A stretch of 44,217 bases of DNA, from positions 1-44,217 of the forward strand of contig JAAYCI010000084.1 of the NCBI GenBank assembly GCA_012729855.1, given 5' to 3'. Shown here piece by piece: positions 7,199-14,155 of the stretch (positions within the stretch are counted from its first letter, which is position 1; every line of letters begins with the position of its first letter). The notes below the pieces were generated by a model that worked only from the letters and a program-made list of their open reading frames with translations, was not told where the DNA came from and ran no database searches. The stretch comes from Oscillospiraceae bacterium (lineage in GTDB: Bacteria; Bacillota; Clostridia; Oscillospirales; Ruminococcaceae). The position numbers and the translations under genes were made by a program.

Positions 7199-7350
7199 GA
7201 AAATACTTTATTTAATAAAGAAACAGCAAGCAACGCAAAAGAACAAAAAACAGAAAAAGAAAAGCGGCCCGGGCAAGGGCCACAAAAAGTTTATGCATTT
7301 AAACTGAAAAAATTTCAACTCACAATGTTAAACAACTGAAAAGGAGCAAG

Positions 7351-7824
7351 ATGATGAACAGTGAACGCACAAACAGCCCACAGCCTGATGCCGGTGGAAC
7401 AGATGTGGGTGCGGCTGGCGGTATGCCCGGTGCCATTTTGGCATCAGGGAATATGCCGGTGGCAGCACTGGCTGAAGAAACCCAAAGCTACCCCGACAGC
7501 AAAACATTTTTAGAGGCGCCCTATGTGGCAGCCAACAGCCATAGCGAAGCGGTGCAGTTGAACAGCGGTGCATTGCAGTTGACAACGACCGATTTTGTAT
7601 TGCCCGGGCGCAATGGCTTTGATTTCGCCCTTACCCGCCGCTACGATTCCTCCACTTGCCACGAGGCAGACCTGCAGGGGTTTTTAGTTGGCGACAAGCT
7701 GGCCAGCTACAAGCGGCCCAATACCCACAACATACGCACCTACGGCCTGGGATATGGCTGGTCGTATGCGCTGCCGTCTATTGAGATGCCGGCGGCCCAA
7801 GACCGGGTGAAGTATATCCAATAA
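7351..7824 (+). pseudogene. Rhs/YD-repeat family protein, N-terminal fragment only
   Basis: The ORF starts at the tandem ATG at 7351/7354 after AAAAGGAGC. It encodes the typical opening of Rhs-type wall-associated proteins: LQLTTTDFVLPGRNGFDFAL, TRRYDSS, then GLGYGWSYALPSIEM. Such proteins normally continue for over a thousand residues of YD repeats forming a shell around a C-terminal toxin or effector. Here it stops after 157 aa, where the sequence switches abruptly into the 3' end of the convergent small gene at 7740-8045. It is best read as a deletion or recombination remnant. No repeats or toxin domain remain. Confidence 0.75.
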
Positions 7825-8045
7825 GCACCATCTTCCACCGGTGTTTCACCCGCCAGTCTCTCCTGCAGCGCATATATCTGCTCAATCAGCCCGTCCTGGG
7901 TGCGGGCGTGTTCCTCCAGGCGGCTGCGCAGGGCCAGTATTTCGTTGCCGGCCACGGTTTCGTGGCGCACCAGCTCGCGGTATTCCGCCAGGGTGATGGT
8001 GATGCACAGGGTGTTGTCGTCAAAAATATCAAAATCGGATATCAT
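7740..8045 (-). CDS. Small coiled-coil protein with a chimeric C-terminus (101 aa)
   Basis: Third gene of the XRE-excisionase operon. ATG 8045 overlaps the excisionase stop in an ATGA arrangement. Residues 1-76 look native: an acidic start, then ITLAEYRELVRHE, then a heptad-like helix (EILALRSRLEEHARTQDGL). The last 25 or so codons are read from the antisense strand of the truncated Rhs gene, so the original 3' end was probably lost at the same rearrangement (junction near 7815-7825). Function unknown; small proteins of this kind accompany regulators in prophages and conjugative elements. Confidence 0.55.
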   Translation of the reverse strand: MISDFDIFDDNTLCITITLAEYRELVRHETVAGNEILALRSRLEEHARTQDGLIEQIYALQERLAGETPVEDGAYWIYFTRSWAAGISIDGSAYDQPYPRP

Positions 8046-8269
8046 GCCTCATCTTCCTTTCCCGGGCCGCCCGAGACATAGGCCCGCAGGTCTTCGCGCA
8101 TGAAGCGCCATTGCCGCCCCAGCTTGCGGCCGGGTATCTCGCCAAGCGCCACGTATTTTATCAGCGTGGGCTTGCTGATGCCCAGGTAGGCGGCCGCCTC
8201 GCCCGCGGTGACGATTTCCGTCAGTTGGCTGGAATCGAACACCGCACGGGGTATTTTGCGCCGGCTCAT
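8042..8269 (-). CDS. Excisionase-family helix-turn-helix DNA-binding protein (75 aa)
   Basis: The start is ATG 8269, which overlaps the stop of the upstream XRE gene (ATGA) and matches the family's usual length. Residues about 19-65 form the MerR-like excisionase domain: VTAGEAAAYLGISKPTLIKY, then GEIPGRKLGRQWRF and a final helix FMREDLRAYVSG. Members of this family bend DNA at attachment sites as recombination directionality factors or act as small repressors. No integrase is present in the window, so an excision role here would depend on an unseen partner. Translational coupling to both neighbours makes this a compact three-gene operon. Confidence 0.85.
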   Translation of the reverse strand: MSRRKIPRAVFDSSQLTEIVTAGEAAAYLGISKPTLIKYVALGEIPGRKLGRQWRFMREDLRAYVSGGPGKEDEA

Positions 8270-8532
8270 GCCTGCCACCGCGTGCGCGTGGGCGCGGTGC
8301 CCTGCGTGCTGCCCGGCCGTGCGGGCGTGCGCGCCGCGGCCTGCATGTCGGTGGCAATCAAGGCCTCCAGCGCCGTGCTGAAACGGGTGTGGGCGTTCTT
8401 CGGTGTCTTTTTGCCGTTCAGCACCATGCTTACATATTCCTGGGTGAGGCCCATATGCTGGGCCAGGCGTTTGCGCGTTACTTTGTGGGTGTGCATGCGC
8501 CCCACCAGTGTGCCCGTCCATTCTTCTGTCAT
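8266..8532 (-). CDS. XRE-family (Cro/CI-like) regulator (88 aa)
   Basis: ATG 8532 follows AAGGAGGTTGTAAA. Residues about 18-58 form the helix-turn-helix: THKVTRKRLAQHMGLTQEYV then SMVLNGKKTPKNA. The C-terminal 25 residues are proline-, alanine- and arginine-rich and probably unstructured. It is the first gene of the leftward operon and faces the other XRE gene at 8749 across a promoter region with nested palindromes, the layout of a Cro/CI pair. Which protein represses which promoter cannot be told from sequence. Confidence 0.85.
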   Translation of the reverse strand: MTEEWTGTLVGRMHTHKVTRKRLAQHMGLTQEYVSMVLNGKKTPKNAHTRFSTALEALIATDMQAAARTPARPGSTQGTAPTRTRWQA

Positions 8533-8558
8533 TTTACAACCTCCTTGTTGCAGGGCAA

Positions 8559-8694
8559 AAGGTTGAATTATTTATACTATTATGCTAAAGTATAAGCATC
8601 GTGTTTTGCCCCATAGCCTATTGGGTGAATATTATCAACCTTAAGGCTATTATAGTTGATTTTATTGTACTTATCAAGTGTTTAAGTTCATAAT
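8559..8694. promoter_or_regulatory. Divergent, overlapping promoters with nested operator palindromes
   Basis: Leftward promoter: TTGATA (8672-8677, minus), a 17-bp spacer, TATAAT (8649-8654). Rightward promoter: TTGTAC (8665-8670), an 18-bp spacer, CATAAT (8689-8694). They are back to back with adjacent -35 boxes, so polymerase could occupy only one at a time. Between the leftward start and the leftward gene lie three perfect inverted repeats: TTATACT/AGTATAA (8572-8578, 8589-8595), ATAGCCT/AGGCTAT (8613-8619, 8644-8650) and AAGGTTGA/TCAACCTT (8559-8566, 8635-8642). These are candidate XRE operators or leader hairpins. Confidence 0.65.
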
Positions 8695-8748
8695 TCTAAA
8701 CAAATGGCAATAAAATCTTCGGATTGCACAAAAACAGAGGAGGATTTT

Positions 8749-9321
8749 GTGTTTTTTGACATATTTGAGGCCTTGTGTAAGGAGAGCAAGGTGGCGCCCA
8801 GCCGGGTGGCGCTGGATATTGGGCTGAACAAGTCCACCGTGTCCATGTGGAAAAAACACGGGCTTTCGCCTAATACGGAGGCGCTGCAAAAAATTGCGGA
8901 TTACTTCCAGGTGCCGCCGGCCTTCCTGCTGGGCACGGGTCCTTTCCGCCATTGGGAAGCCATCAACAATAACCGGGCGGGCTTCTTCCGCGCCGTTTCC
9001 CAGGTGCCGGGCATCAGCCGGGAGCTGCTGCCAGACACCCTGGATGTTGCCGATGCCGACGCAATTTCGCTGGCAGAACTGGTACGGTATATCGACACCG
9101 TGCTGGAGAGCGTGGCCACCACGGAGGACGGTGGATTTACCATGGTGGTGAAGCCCATGCTTCTGGAGGCGCAGACGCATAAGGCGCCGCCCGACAGCGG
9201 CAACAGTGCCAAAATAGACCGCATTATGCAGCTGCTGCAGCAGCAGCCCGAGGCCGTGCAGACCATGGTGCTCAAAATGCTGGAGGCAGCCCCTCCAAAT
9301 AGCGGAGGATCTGATCAATGA
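8749..9321 (+). CDS. XRE-family regulator, candidate phage-type repressor (190 aa)
   Basis: I place the start at GTG 8749, five bases after AGAGGAGG, rather than the ATG 45 bases upstream, which has no ribosome binding site; the protein then opens MFFDIFEALCKESKV, as is usual for this regulator type. Residues about 8-60 are the helix-turn-helix (SRVALDIGLNKSTVSMWKKH, then LQKIADYFQVPPAFLLG). The remaining 130 residues show no peptidase motif, so LexA-like self-cleavage is unlikely. The C-terminal glutamine/leucine-rich helix (IMQLLQQQPEAVQTMVLKML) may oligomerise. Divergent from the XRE-excisionase operon. Confidence 0.8.
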   Translation: MFFDIFEALCKESKVAPSRVALDIGLNKSTVSMWKKHGLSPNTEALQKIADYFQVPPAFLLGTGPFRHWEAINNNRAGFFRAVSQVPGISRELLPDTLDVADADAISLAELVRYIDTVLESVATTEDGGFTMVVKPMLLEAQTHKAPPDSGNSAKIDRIMQLLQQQPEAVQTMVLKMLEAAPPNSGGSDQ

Positions 9322-9347
9322 CCGGTGAGTTTGGTGGCAGGCTGCAC

Positions 9348-9382
9348 AAAAGCCGGCGTATAACATACAGCATGGCTTTTTT
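9348..9382 (+). terminator. Weak terminator-like hairpin after the XRE gene
   Basis: AAAAGCC (9348-9354) can pair with GGCTTTT (9374-9380), followed by further T. The loop of about 19 bases is long, so strength is doubtful. The rest of 9322-9500 shows no convincing gene. Confidence 0.4.
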
Positions 9383-9505
9383 GATGATATTCAACACCCT
9401 TCGTAGTGGGATGAGAACAGGATCTAAAGTGCTTGCCAGAAATCATTTCAAGTCGTAAGTTATGCTCGCCTTTTTGCCTTGAAACAGAAGTGATGGAGCT
9501 TCTCT

Positions 9506-9565
9506 ATTATAGGCTAATCGCCAAAATTCGACAATAAATGCGACATACTTCGACATTCTTCGCCA
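9506..9565 (-). promoter_or_regulatory. Consensus promoter overlapped by four phased Spo0A-box-like repeats
   Basis: On the minus strand TTGTCG (9529-9534), exactly 17 bp, then TATAAT (9506-9511) make a strong sigma-A promoter. Overlapping and upstream of the -35 are heptamers TGTCGAA (9527-9533), TGTCGCA (9539-9545), TGTCGAA (9549-9555) and TGGCGAA (9559-9565). Three match the Spo0A box TGNCGAA and one differs at a single base. Spacing of 12, 10 and 10 bp puts them on one face of the helix. The downstream region toward 9330 shows no clear ORF, so the target is unknown. Confidence 0.55.
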
Positions 9566-9694
9566 AACTATTGGTCGTTTGCACAAATGCGCTTGCCGGT
9601 GAGGGAGCGATAATCGGTGTGGCTTGTGCATCTAAACCATATATGGGCAGTGGGAATAAATGGGCGCCGGGATGCAGCAGTGGCCGCCCGTGAA

Positions 9695-9735
9695 ACAAAA
9701 AAACACCCTGGAATGCGCTTTCCAGGGTGTTTTTG
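9695..9735. terminator. Bidirectional terminator at the end of potABCD
   Basis: AACACCCTGGAA (9702-9713) and TTCCAGGGTGTT (9720-9731) form a 12-bp perfect stem with a six-base loop, flanked by an A-run on the left and a T-run on the right. It can terminate in both directions and lies 25 bp past the potD stop. Confidence 0.9.
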
Positions 9736-9756
9736 ATACGATGGTTGTGTATTATC

Positions 9757-10989
9757 CTAATAATCGTTGCGGGCCTTGCGCTGCTTGCCGATGACCACCA
9801 CCAGCACCACCACCAGCAGAATGGCCACCAGCACCACCGGGATGACCCAGCCGATACCACCCTCGCTGCTACTGCTGCTGCGCATGTCGCCCCAGGCTTT
9901 GTCCATATGGTCGTTCAGCTCCTGCGGCAGCACGGTAAAGGTCTCGGTGTTTTGCAGCACGCTTTCGGGCGGGTAGGCGATGGGGTCATCCTTCACTTCC
10001 TCCGGCATGGCGGCCTCGGCCATGATTTGCGGGGTGGAGTAACCGATGAAGAGGCTGTTCTCCATGGCCACCTGGGTTTCGCACAGGAAGTTGATGTACA
10101 TCTCGGCCGCTTCCTTGTTGGCGCTGTCTACGGGGACACACATGGCATCCACAAAATAGTTGGTGCCCTCCTTGGGCACGGCAAAGGCCAGGTCGGGGTT
10201 TTCGGCAATCATCTGTATGGCGTCGCCGGCGTAGTAGGGGGCCAGGGCGGCCTCGCCGCCCTCCATCTTGTCAAAAATCTGGTCCATCACATAGGCCTGC
10301 ACCAAAGGCTTTTGGGCGGCCAATTCGGCCATGGCCAGGTCCACGTCGGCATCGTTTGCCGGGTTGAGGGACTTGCCCAGCTTCTTCAGCGCGATGCCCA
10401 CGGCGTCCCGGGAGTTATCAAACATCAGAATATCACCGCTGTAGTTTTCATCCCACAGGATGTCCCAGCTGTCCACCACATCGTCCACCATGGTGGTGTT
10501 GTAGATGATGCCCACGTAGCCCCAGGTGTAGGGCACACTGTAGCGGTTGTCGGGGTCGTAGGCCTGGCTCTTGTAGCTTTCGCCAATCATGCTGTAGTTG
10601 GGGATGTTGGCGAAGTTCAGTTCGGCCAGCATGTCTTCGGCAATCATCTTGCCAATCATATAGTCGGACGGAATGATGACATCGTAATTGGCGCCGCCGC
10701 TTTTCAGTTTGGCGTACATGGCTTCGTTGGTGTCGAACATAGTGTAGTTCACCTTGATGCCGGTAAGCTTTTCGAAAGCGCCGTTCACGTCCAGGCTTTC
10801 ACCGTCGGTGCCGGTGGAGATGTACTCGCCCCAGTTGTATACGTTCAGGGTGATGCGGTCGTCTTTAAAGCGGGTGTAGTCATAGCCAGGCGCCACCTCT
10901 ACGTTGGTGGTGTCGGCCAGGGCGGCGGGTGCCAGCAGCCCCAGCAGCAGAACCAGTACAACAGACAATGCAGCAATGTTTTTTTTCAT
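9757..10989 (-). CDS. potD: Polyamine ABC transporter substrate-binding protein PotD, membrane-anchored form (410 aa)
   Basis: Extracytoplasmic spermidine/putrescine-binding protein. ATG 10989 follows GGAGGGGAAAC and opens a signal peptide (MKKNIAALSVVLVLLLGLLA then ADTT) without a lipobox cysteine. The mature part has family landmarks: LNVYNWGEYIS, YDVIIPSDYMI, VPYTWGYVGIIYN, SWDILWDENY and VPKEGTNYFVDAMCVP. Odd feature: instead of a lipid anchor the C-terminus carries a transmembrane helix (about residues 381-399) followed by a basic tail, so the binding protein is probably tethered by a C-terminal helix. Last gene of potABCD, 61 nt after potC and just before a strong terminator. Confidence 0.92.
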   Translation of the reverse strand: MKKNIAALSVVLVLLLGLLAPAALADTTNVEVAPGYDYTRFKDDRITLNVYNWGEYISTGTDGESLDVNGAFEKLTGIKVNYTMFDTNEAMYAKLKSGGANYDVIIPSDYMIGKMIAEDMLAELNFANIPNYSMIGESYKSQAYDPDNRYSVPYTWGYVGIIYNTTMVDDVVDSWDILWDENYSGDILMFDNSRDAVGIALKKLGKSLNPANDADVDLAMAELAAQKPLVQAYVMDQIFDKMEGGEAALAPYYAGDAIQMIAENPDLAFAVPKEGTNYFVDAMCVPVDSANKEAAEMYINFLCETQVAMENSLFIGYSTPQIMAEAAMPEEVKDDPIAYPPESVLQNTETFTVLPQELNDHMDKAWGDMRSSSSSEGGIGWVIPVVLVAILLVVVLVVVIGKQRKARNDY

Positions 10990-11050
10990 GTTTCCCCTCC
11001 AGGAAGTAGTCGGCATGGTGCCGTTTGGCAATGGATGAAGCCTTGCGTGG

Positions 11051-11881
11051 TTATTTATGCCGTTTCTTTTTGTTTTTAGCGCTTTCGCGATAGTTGGCAA
11101 TGAGGATGATGGCCAGGATGACGACAAACATGATGGCCGACAGGGCGTTGATTTCAGGGCTGACCTTTTTGCGGGTCATGGCGTAGATAGCGATGGGCAG
11201 GGTTTGCTGGTTGCCGGCGGTGAAGTAGCTGATGGTGAAGTCGTCGATGGAGTAGGTGAGGCAGATGAGGAAGCTGGAGAAGACAGCCGGCATGATTTCA
11301 GGCAGTACCACCTTGAAGAAGGCCTGGCGGCTGTTGCAGCCCAAATCCAGCGCGGCTTCGTATAATCGGTAGTCCATCTGGCGCAGCTTGGGCGCCACGT
11401 TGAACAGCACGTAGGGCAGGTTGAAGGTGATGTGGGCGATGAGCAGGCTGGGGATGCCCAACAGGTTTTGCGCCAGCCAGCTGTCGCTGCCGACCAGCAT
11501 GGTCAGGCCCGCTTTCACCACCACGAACAGCAACATCAGCGACACGCCGGTGATGATCTCTGGGTTGACGATGGGGATGTAGGTGAGGGTCATGACAACC
11601 CCGCGCGGCCCGCGGCGCATGCGGTTGATGCCAACAGCCGCCATGGTGCCGATGACGGTGGCGATGGCCGCCGACACCAGCGCCAGCACGATGCTGAGGA
11701 GCAGCGCGCTGAGTACGGCGTCGTCGCGGAAAAGCTGGGCGTACCAGTCCAGCGTGAAGCCGGTGAACAGCGTGCGGCTTTTGCTCTGGTTGAAGCTGAA
11801 GGCGATCATCACCGCGATGGGGATATAGAGGAAGGAGAAGAGCAGCACCACATAGGTGCGCTTGAGAACTTTGCCCACCAT
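11051..11881 (-). CDS. potC: Polyamine ABC transporter permease PotC (276 aa)
   Basis: Inner-membrane permease with six predicted helices (first at about residues 10-30). The cytoplasmic EAA loop that docks on the ATPase is visible as YEAALDLGCNSRQAFFKVVL then PEI near residue 170. ATG 11881 follows the potB stop after one base (TAGCATG), with AGAGGGGGTG inside the end of potB as ribosome binding site, so translation is coupled. The C-terminus is short and very basic (KNKKKRHK). Length and motif match PotC/PotI family permeases; the exact polyamine preference cannot be read from sequence. Confidence 0.93.
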   Translation of the reverse strand: MVGKVLKRTYVVLLFSFLYIPIAVMIAFSFNQSKSRTLFTGFTLDWYAQLFRDDAVLSALLLSIVLALVSAAIATVIGTMAAVGINRMRRGPRGVVMTLTYIPIVNPEIITGVSLMLLFVVVKAGLTMLVGSDSWLAQNLLGIPSLLIAHITFNLPYVLFNVAPKLRQMDYRLYEAALDLGCNSRQAFFKVVLPEIMPAVFSSFLICLTYSIDDFTISYFTAGNQQTLPIAIYAMTRKKVSPEINALSAIMFVVILAIILIANYRESAKNKKKRHK

Positions 11882-11882
11882 G

Positions 11883-12746
11883 CTAGATCACCCCCTCTAT
11901 GTCTTCGCTGTCAAAGCCGCCGGTCACACTCATGATGAGCAGCACGACCACCATCAGCACCAGGCTCATGGCGCTGCCCAGGTTGTAGTTATAGCTGTTG
12001 CCCAAAAACTGGCTTTCTATCAGGTCGCCTATCAGCCAGAAGTTGCCGCCGCCCAGCATTTTGGAGATAATGAAGGTGGAGATGGAAGGCACAAACACCA
12101 TGGTGATGCCCGTTTTGATGCCGGGCTTGGACAGGGGAATGAGCACCCGGGTAAGCTTGTGCCAGGTGCCGGCGCCCAGGTCCTCGGCTGCTTCAATGAT
12201 GGAGGGCTGTATTTTGAGCATGGCGGTATAAAGCGGCAGGATCATATAGGGCAGGTAGTTGTACACCATGCCCAGCACCACGGCGCCGGCGGTGTTGATC
12301 ATCTCGAACGGGCCGATGCCGAACAGGCCCAAAAACTTGTTGATGAGGCCGTTGCGCTCCAAGAGGCTCATCCAGGCGTAGGTACGCAGCAAAAAGTTCA
12401 TCCACATGGGCAGCATTACCAGCATGAGCATGATGCCCTGCCGGCCGCTGCGCAGGCGGGACAGCATGAAGGAGATGGGATAGGCGATGACCAGGCAGAG
12501 CGCCGTGGCGATGACCGCCAGCAGCAGGCTGAGAAAAAACACCGAGGCGTAACCGGCCAGCCCGGTGAGGTTGCTCAGTGTGAAGGCGCCGTCGCGGTCG
12601 GTGAAGGCAAAGTAGATGACCAGCAGCAGCGGCAGCGCGGTGAAAACGACGACCCAGGCAATATAGGGCGTGGCCACGCCCTTGTTCTTTTTTAAAAGGG
12701 TGGCCGCCTGCTGGCCGCCATTGCCGGGGTTACGCTTCCTCGGCAT
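11883..12746 (-). CDS. potB: Polyamine ABC transporter permease PotB (287 aa)
   Basis: Partner permease of PotC, with six predicted membrane helices beginning at about residue 25 after a basic cytoplasmic tail. The EAA motif reads [20 protein letters not shown] near residues 190-210. ATG 12746 lies inside the end of potA (17-nt overlap) and is preceded by GGTGGAGGAAT. PotB and PotC normally form the heterodimeric channel energised by a PotA dimer and fed by PotD. The order A-B-C-D matches the classical operon. Confidence 0.93.
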   Translation of the reverse strand: MPRKRNPGNGGQQAATLLKKNKGVATPYIAWVVVFTALPLLLVIYFAFTDRDGAFTLSNLTGLAGYASVFFLSLLLAVIATALCLVIAYPISFMLSRLRSGRQGIMLMLVMLPMWMNFLLRTYAWMSLLERNGLINKFLGLFGIGPFEMINTAGAVVLGMVYNYLPYMILPLYTAMLKIQPSIIEAAEDLGAGTWHKLTRVLIPLSKPGIKTGITMVFVPSISTFIISKMLGGGNFWLIGDLIESQFLGNSYNYNLGSAMSLVLMVVVLLIMSVTGGFDSEDIEGVI

Positions 12747-13800
12747 AGGCGTATTCCTCCACCGTGCGGTGCATGATATGTATTTCGTCGGGGCCGATGT
12801 TCATGCCGATGAGCTCGCCCGGCTGGCTGGCCACCGTGCTGTGGATCATCCACTCGATGCCGGCCTGCTCCACCAGCATCTCGTAGTGCACGCCCTTAAA
12901 AACCAACGCCTTGACAACGCCCACCAGCTGGCCGCCATCGGGCGGCACCACGATGATGTCCTCGGGGCGCACCACCACCTGCACCAGCTCGTTGGGCGAG
13001 AAGCCGCCGTCCACGCAAGGGAAGGAGCGGCCGGCAAATTCCACTTCATAGTCTTTGGGCATGGTGCCGTCCAAAATGTTGCTCTCGCCGATGAAGTCGG
13101 CCACAAAAGCGTTGATGGGTTCATTGTAGATGTCTTCAGGCGCGCCAATTTGCTGGATGATGCCCTTGTTCATCACCACCACAGTGTCGCTCATGGTCAG
13201 GGCTTCCTCCTGGTCGTGCGTTACATAGATGAAGGTGATGTCCAGGCTTTGCTGGATGCGCTTGAGCTCGATTTGCATCTCCTTGCGCAGTTTTAAGTCC
13301 AGCGCGCCGAGGGGTTCGTCCAGCAGCAGCACCTTGGGGCGGTTTACCAGCGCGCGGGCAATGGCCACCCGCTGCTGCTGCCCGCCGGAAAGGTTTTCGG
13401 TGCCGCGCCGCTCGAAGCCGCGCAGGCCCACCAGTTCCAGCATTTCCAGCACCCGTTCGCGTATTTCCTTTTCGGGCAGCTTTTTCAGCCGCAGGCCGAA
13501 GGCCACGTTCTCATACACGTTCAGGTGGGGGAACAGCGCGTACCGCTGGAACACGGTGTTCACCGGGCGCTTGTAGGGCGGCAGGCGCGTCACGTTGGCG
13601 CCATCAAAAAAGACACTGCCCGATTTCGGCATAAGGAAGCCACCAATAACACGCAGGGTGGTGGTTTTGCCGCAGCCACTGGGGCCCAGCAGGGTGACGA
13701 ACTCCTCGTCGTGGATATCCAGCGACAGGCCGTTCAGCACCGCTTCCTCGTCGAAATCTACAACAATGTCTTGCAGCTTAACAACAACAGACTGATCCAA
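12730..13800 (-). CDS. potA: Polyamine ABC transporter ATPase PotA (356 aa)
   Basis: ATP-hydrolysing subunit. Walker [14 protein letters not shown] (about residues 37-49), signature [16 protein letters not shown] (about 136-151), Walker [17 protein letters not shown] (about 158-173) and switch histidine [11 protein letters not shown]-terminal TOBE-type regulatory domain follows (about residues 240-356). The start is chosen as TTG 13800, eight bases after AAAGGGGG; the longer in-frame extension (to 13887) runs through the leader without a ribosome binding site, and the nearby ATG is out of frame. First gene of potABCD, about 270 nt downstream of its promoter. Confidence 0.93.
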   Translation of the reverse strand: MDQSVVVKLQDIVVDFDEEAVLNGLSLDIHDEEFVTLLGPSGCGKTTTLRVIGGFLMPKSGSVFFDGANVTRLPPYKRPVNTVFQRYALFPHLNVYENVAFGLRLKKLPEKEIRERVLEMLELVGLRGFERRGTENLSGGQQQRVAIARALVNRPKVLLLDEPLGALDLKLRKEMQIELKRIQQSLDITFIYVTHDQEEALTMSDTVVVMNKGIIQQIGAPEDIYNEPINAFVADFIGESNILDGTMPKDYEVEFAGRSFPCVDGGFSPNELVQVVVRPEDIIVVPPDGGQLVGVVKALVFKGVHYEMLVEQAGIEWMIHSTVASQPGELIGMNIGPDEIHIMHRTVEEYAYAEEA

Positions 13801-14068
13801 ATATGCATCCCCCTTTGCGGAATTCTTCCCCGGCGTTTTTGCATCCCAATGTAGCCGGAGGCCTACCCCAAGGATGCCACCCCGCAAAAGGTTTGTTACA
13901 TTGCAGCGCCTGAAAGGCGGGCAATTACAGCGGCATTTACAGCATAGGCAAGAACAGTGCGTGGCTTTACACGCCGCCAGCGCTTGGGAAGCGGCTGGCC
14001 TGCTCCAGAGTGTCGAGCAGGAAACTGCCGGGTAAGCCGGCAGCGCCTGTTCACAGATGCTGACACAT
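13801..14068 (-). other. Long structured 5' leader of potABCD
   Basis: About 268 nt separate the predicted transcription start from potA. The RNA can form at least four hairpins in order: 14021-13999 (7-bp stem CCTGCTC/GAGCAGG), 13974-13959 (GCGTG/CACGC), 13919-13907 (CGCCT/AGGCG) and 13877-13841 (outer GCATCC/GGATGC with inner GTAG/CTAC). The last ends 41 nt before the TTG start. No known riboswitch class was recognised. The length and structure suggest post-initiation control, possibly by polyamines, but that is inference. Confidence 0.5.
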
Positions 14069-14075
14069 ATATGAT

Positions 14076-14104
14076 ACTATAAAGGCAAGGGGGGATTTTG
14101 TCAA
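14076..14104 (-). promoter_or_regulatory. Promoter of potABCD
   Basis: Minus strand TTGACA (14099-14104), 17-bp spacer, TATAGT (14076-14081): a perfect -35 and a near-perfect -10 at optimal spacing. It sits just past the radical SAM gene's stop side (about 50 bp). Confidence 0.85.
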
Positions 14105-14155
14105 GAGGGCACGAAGATTCTTTGTACGCGCGCTGTTTAGCAGCGGTAGTACGTA

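Noticed and set aside
1-9400. Complete prophage
   Set aside because: Only fibre-like, regulator and excisionase genes are seen; no terminase, portal, capsid, tape-measure, lysis or integrase gene is present in the window.
9443-9631. Small minus-strand ORF of 62 codons across the Spo0A-box promoter
   Set aside because: The frame overlaps the promoter elements, has no ribosome binding site and no recognisable protein features.
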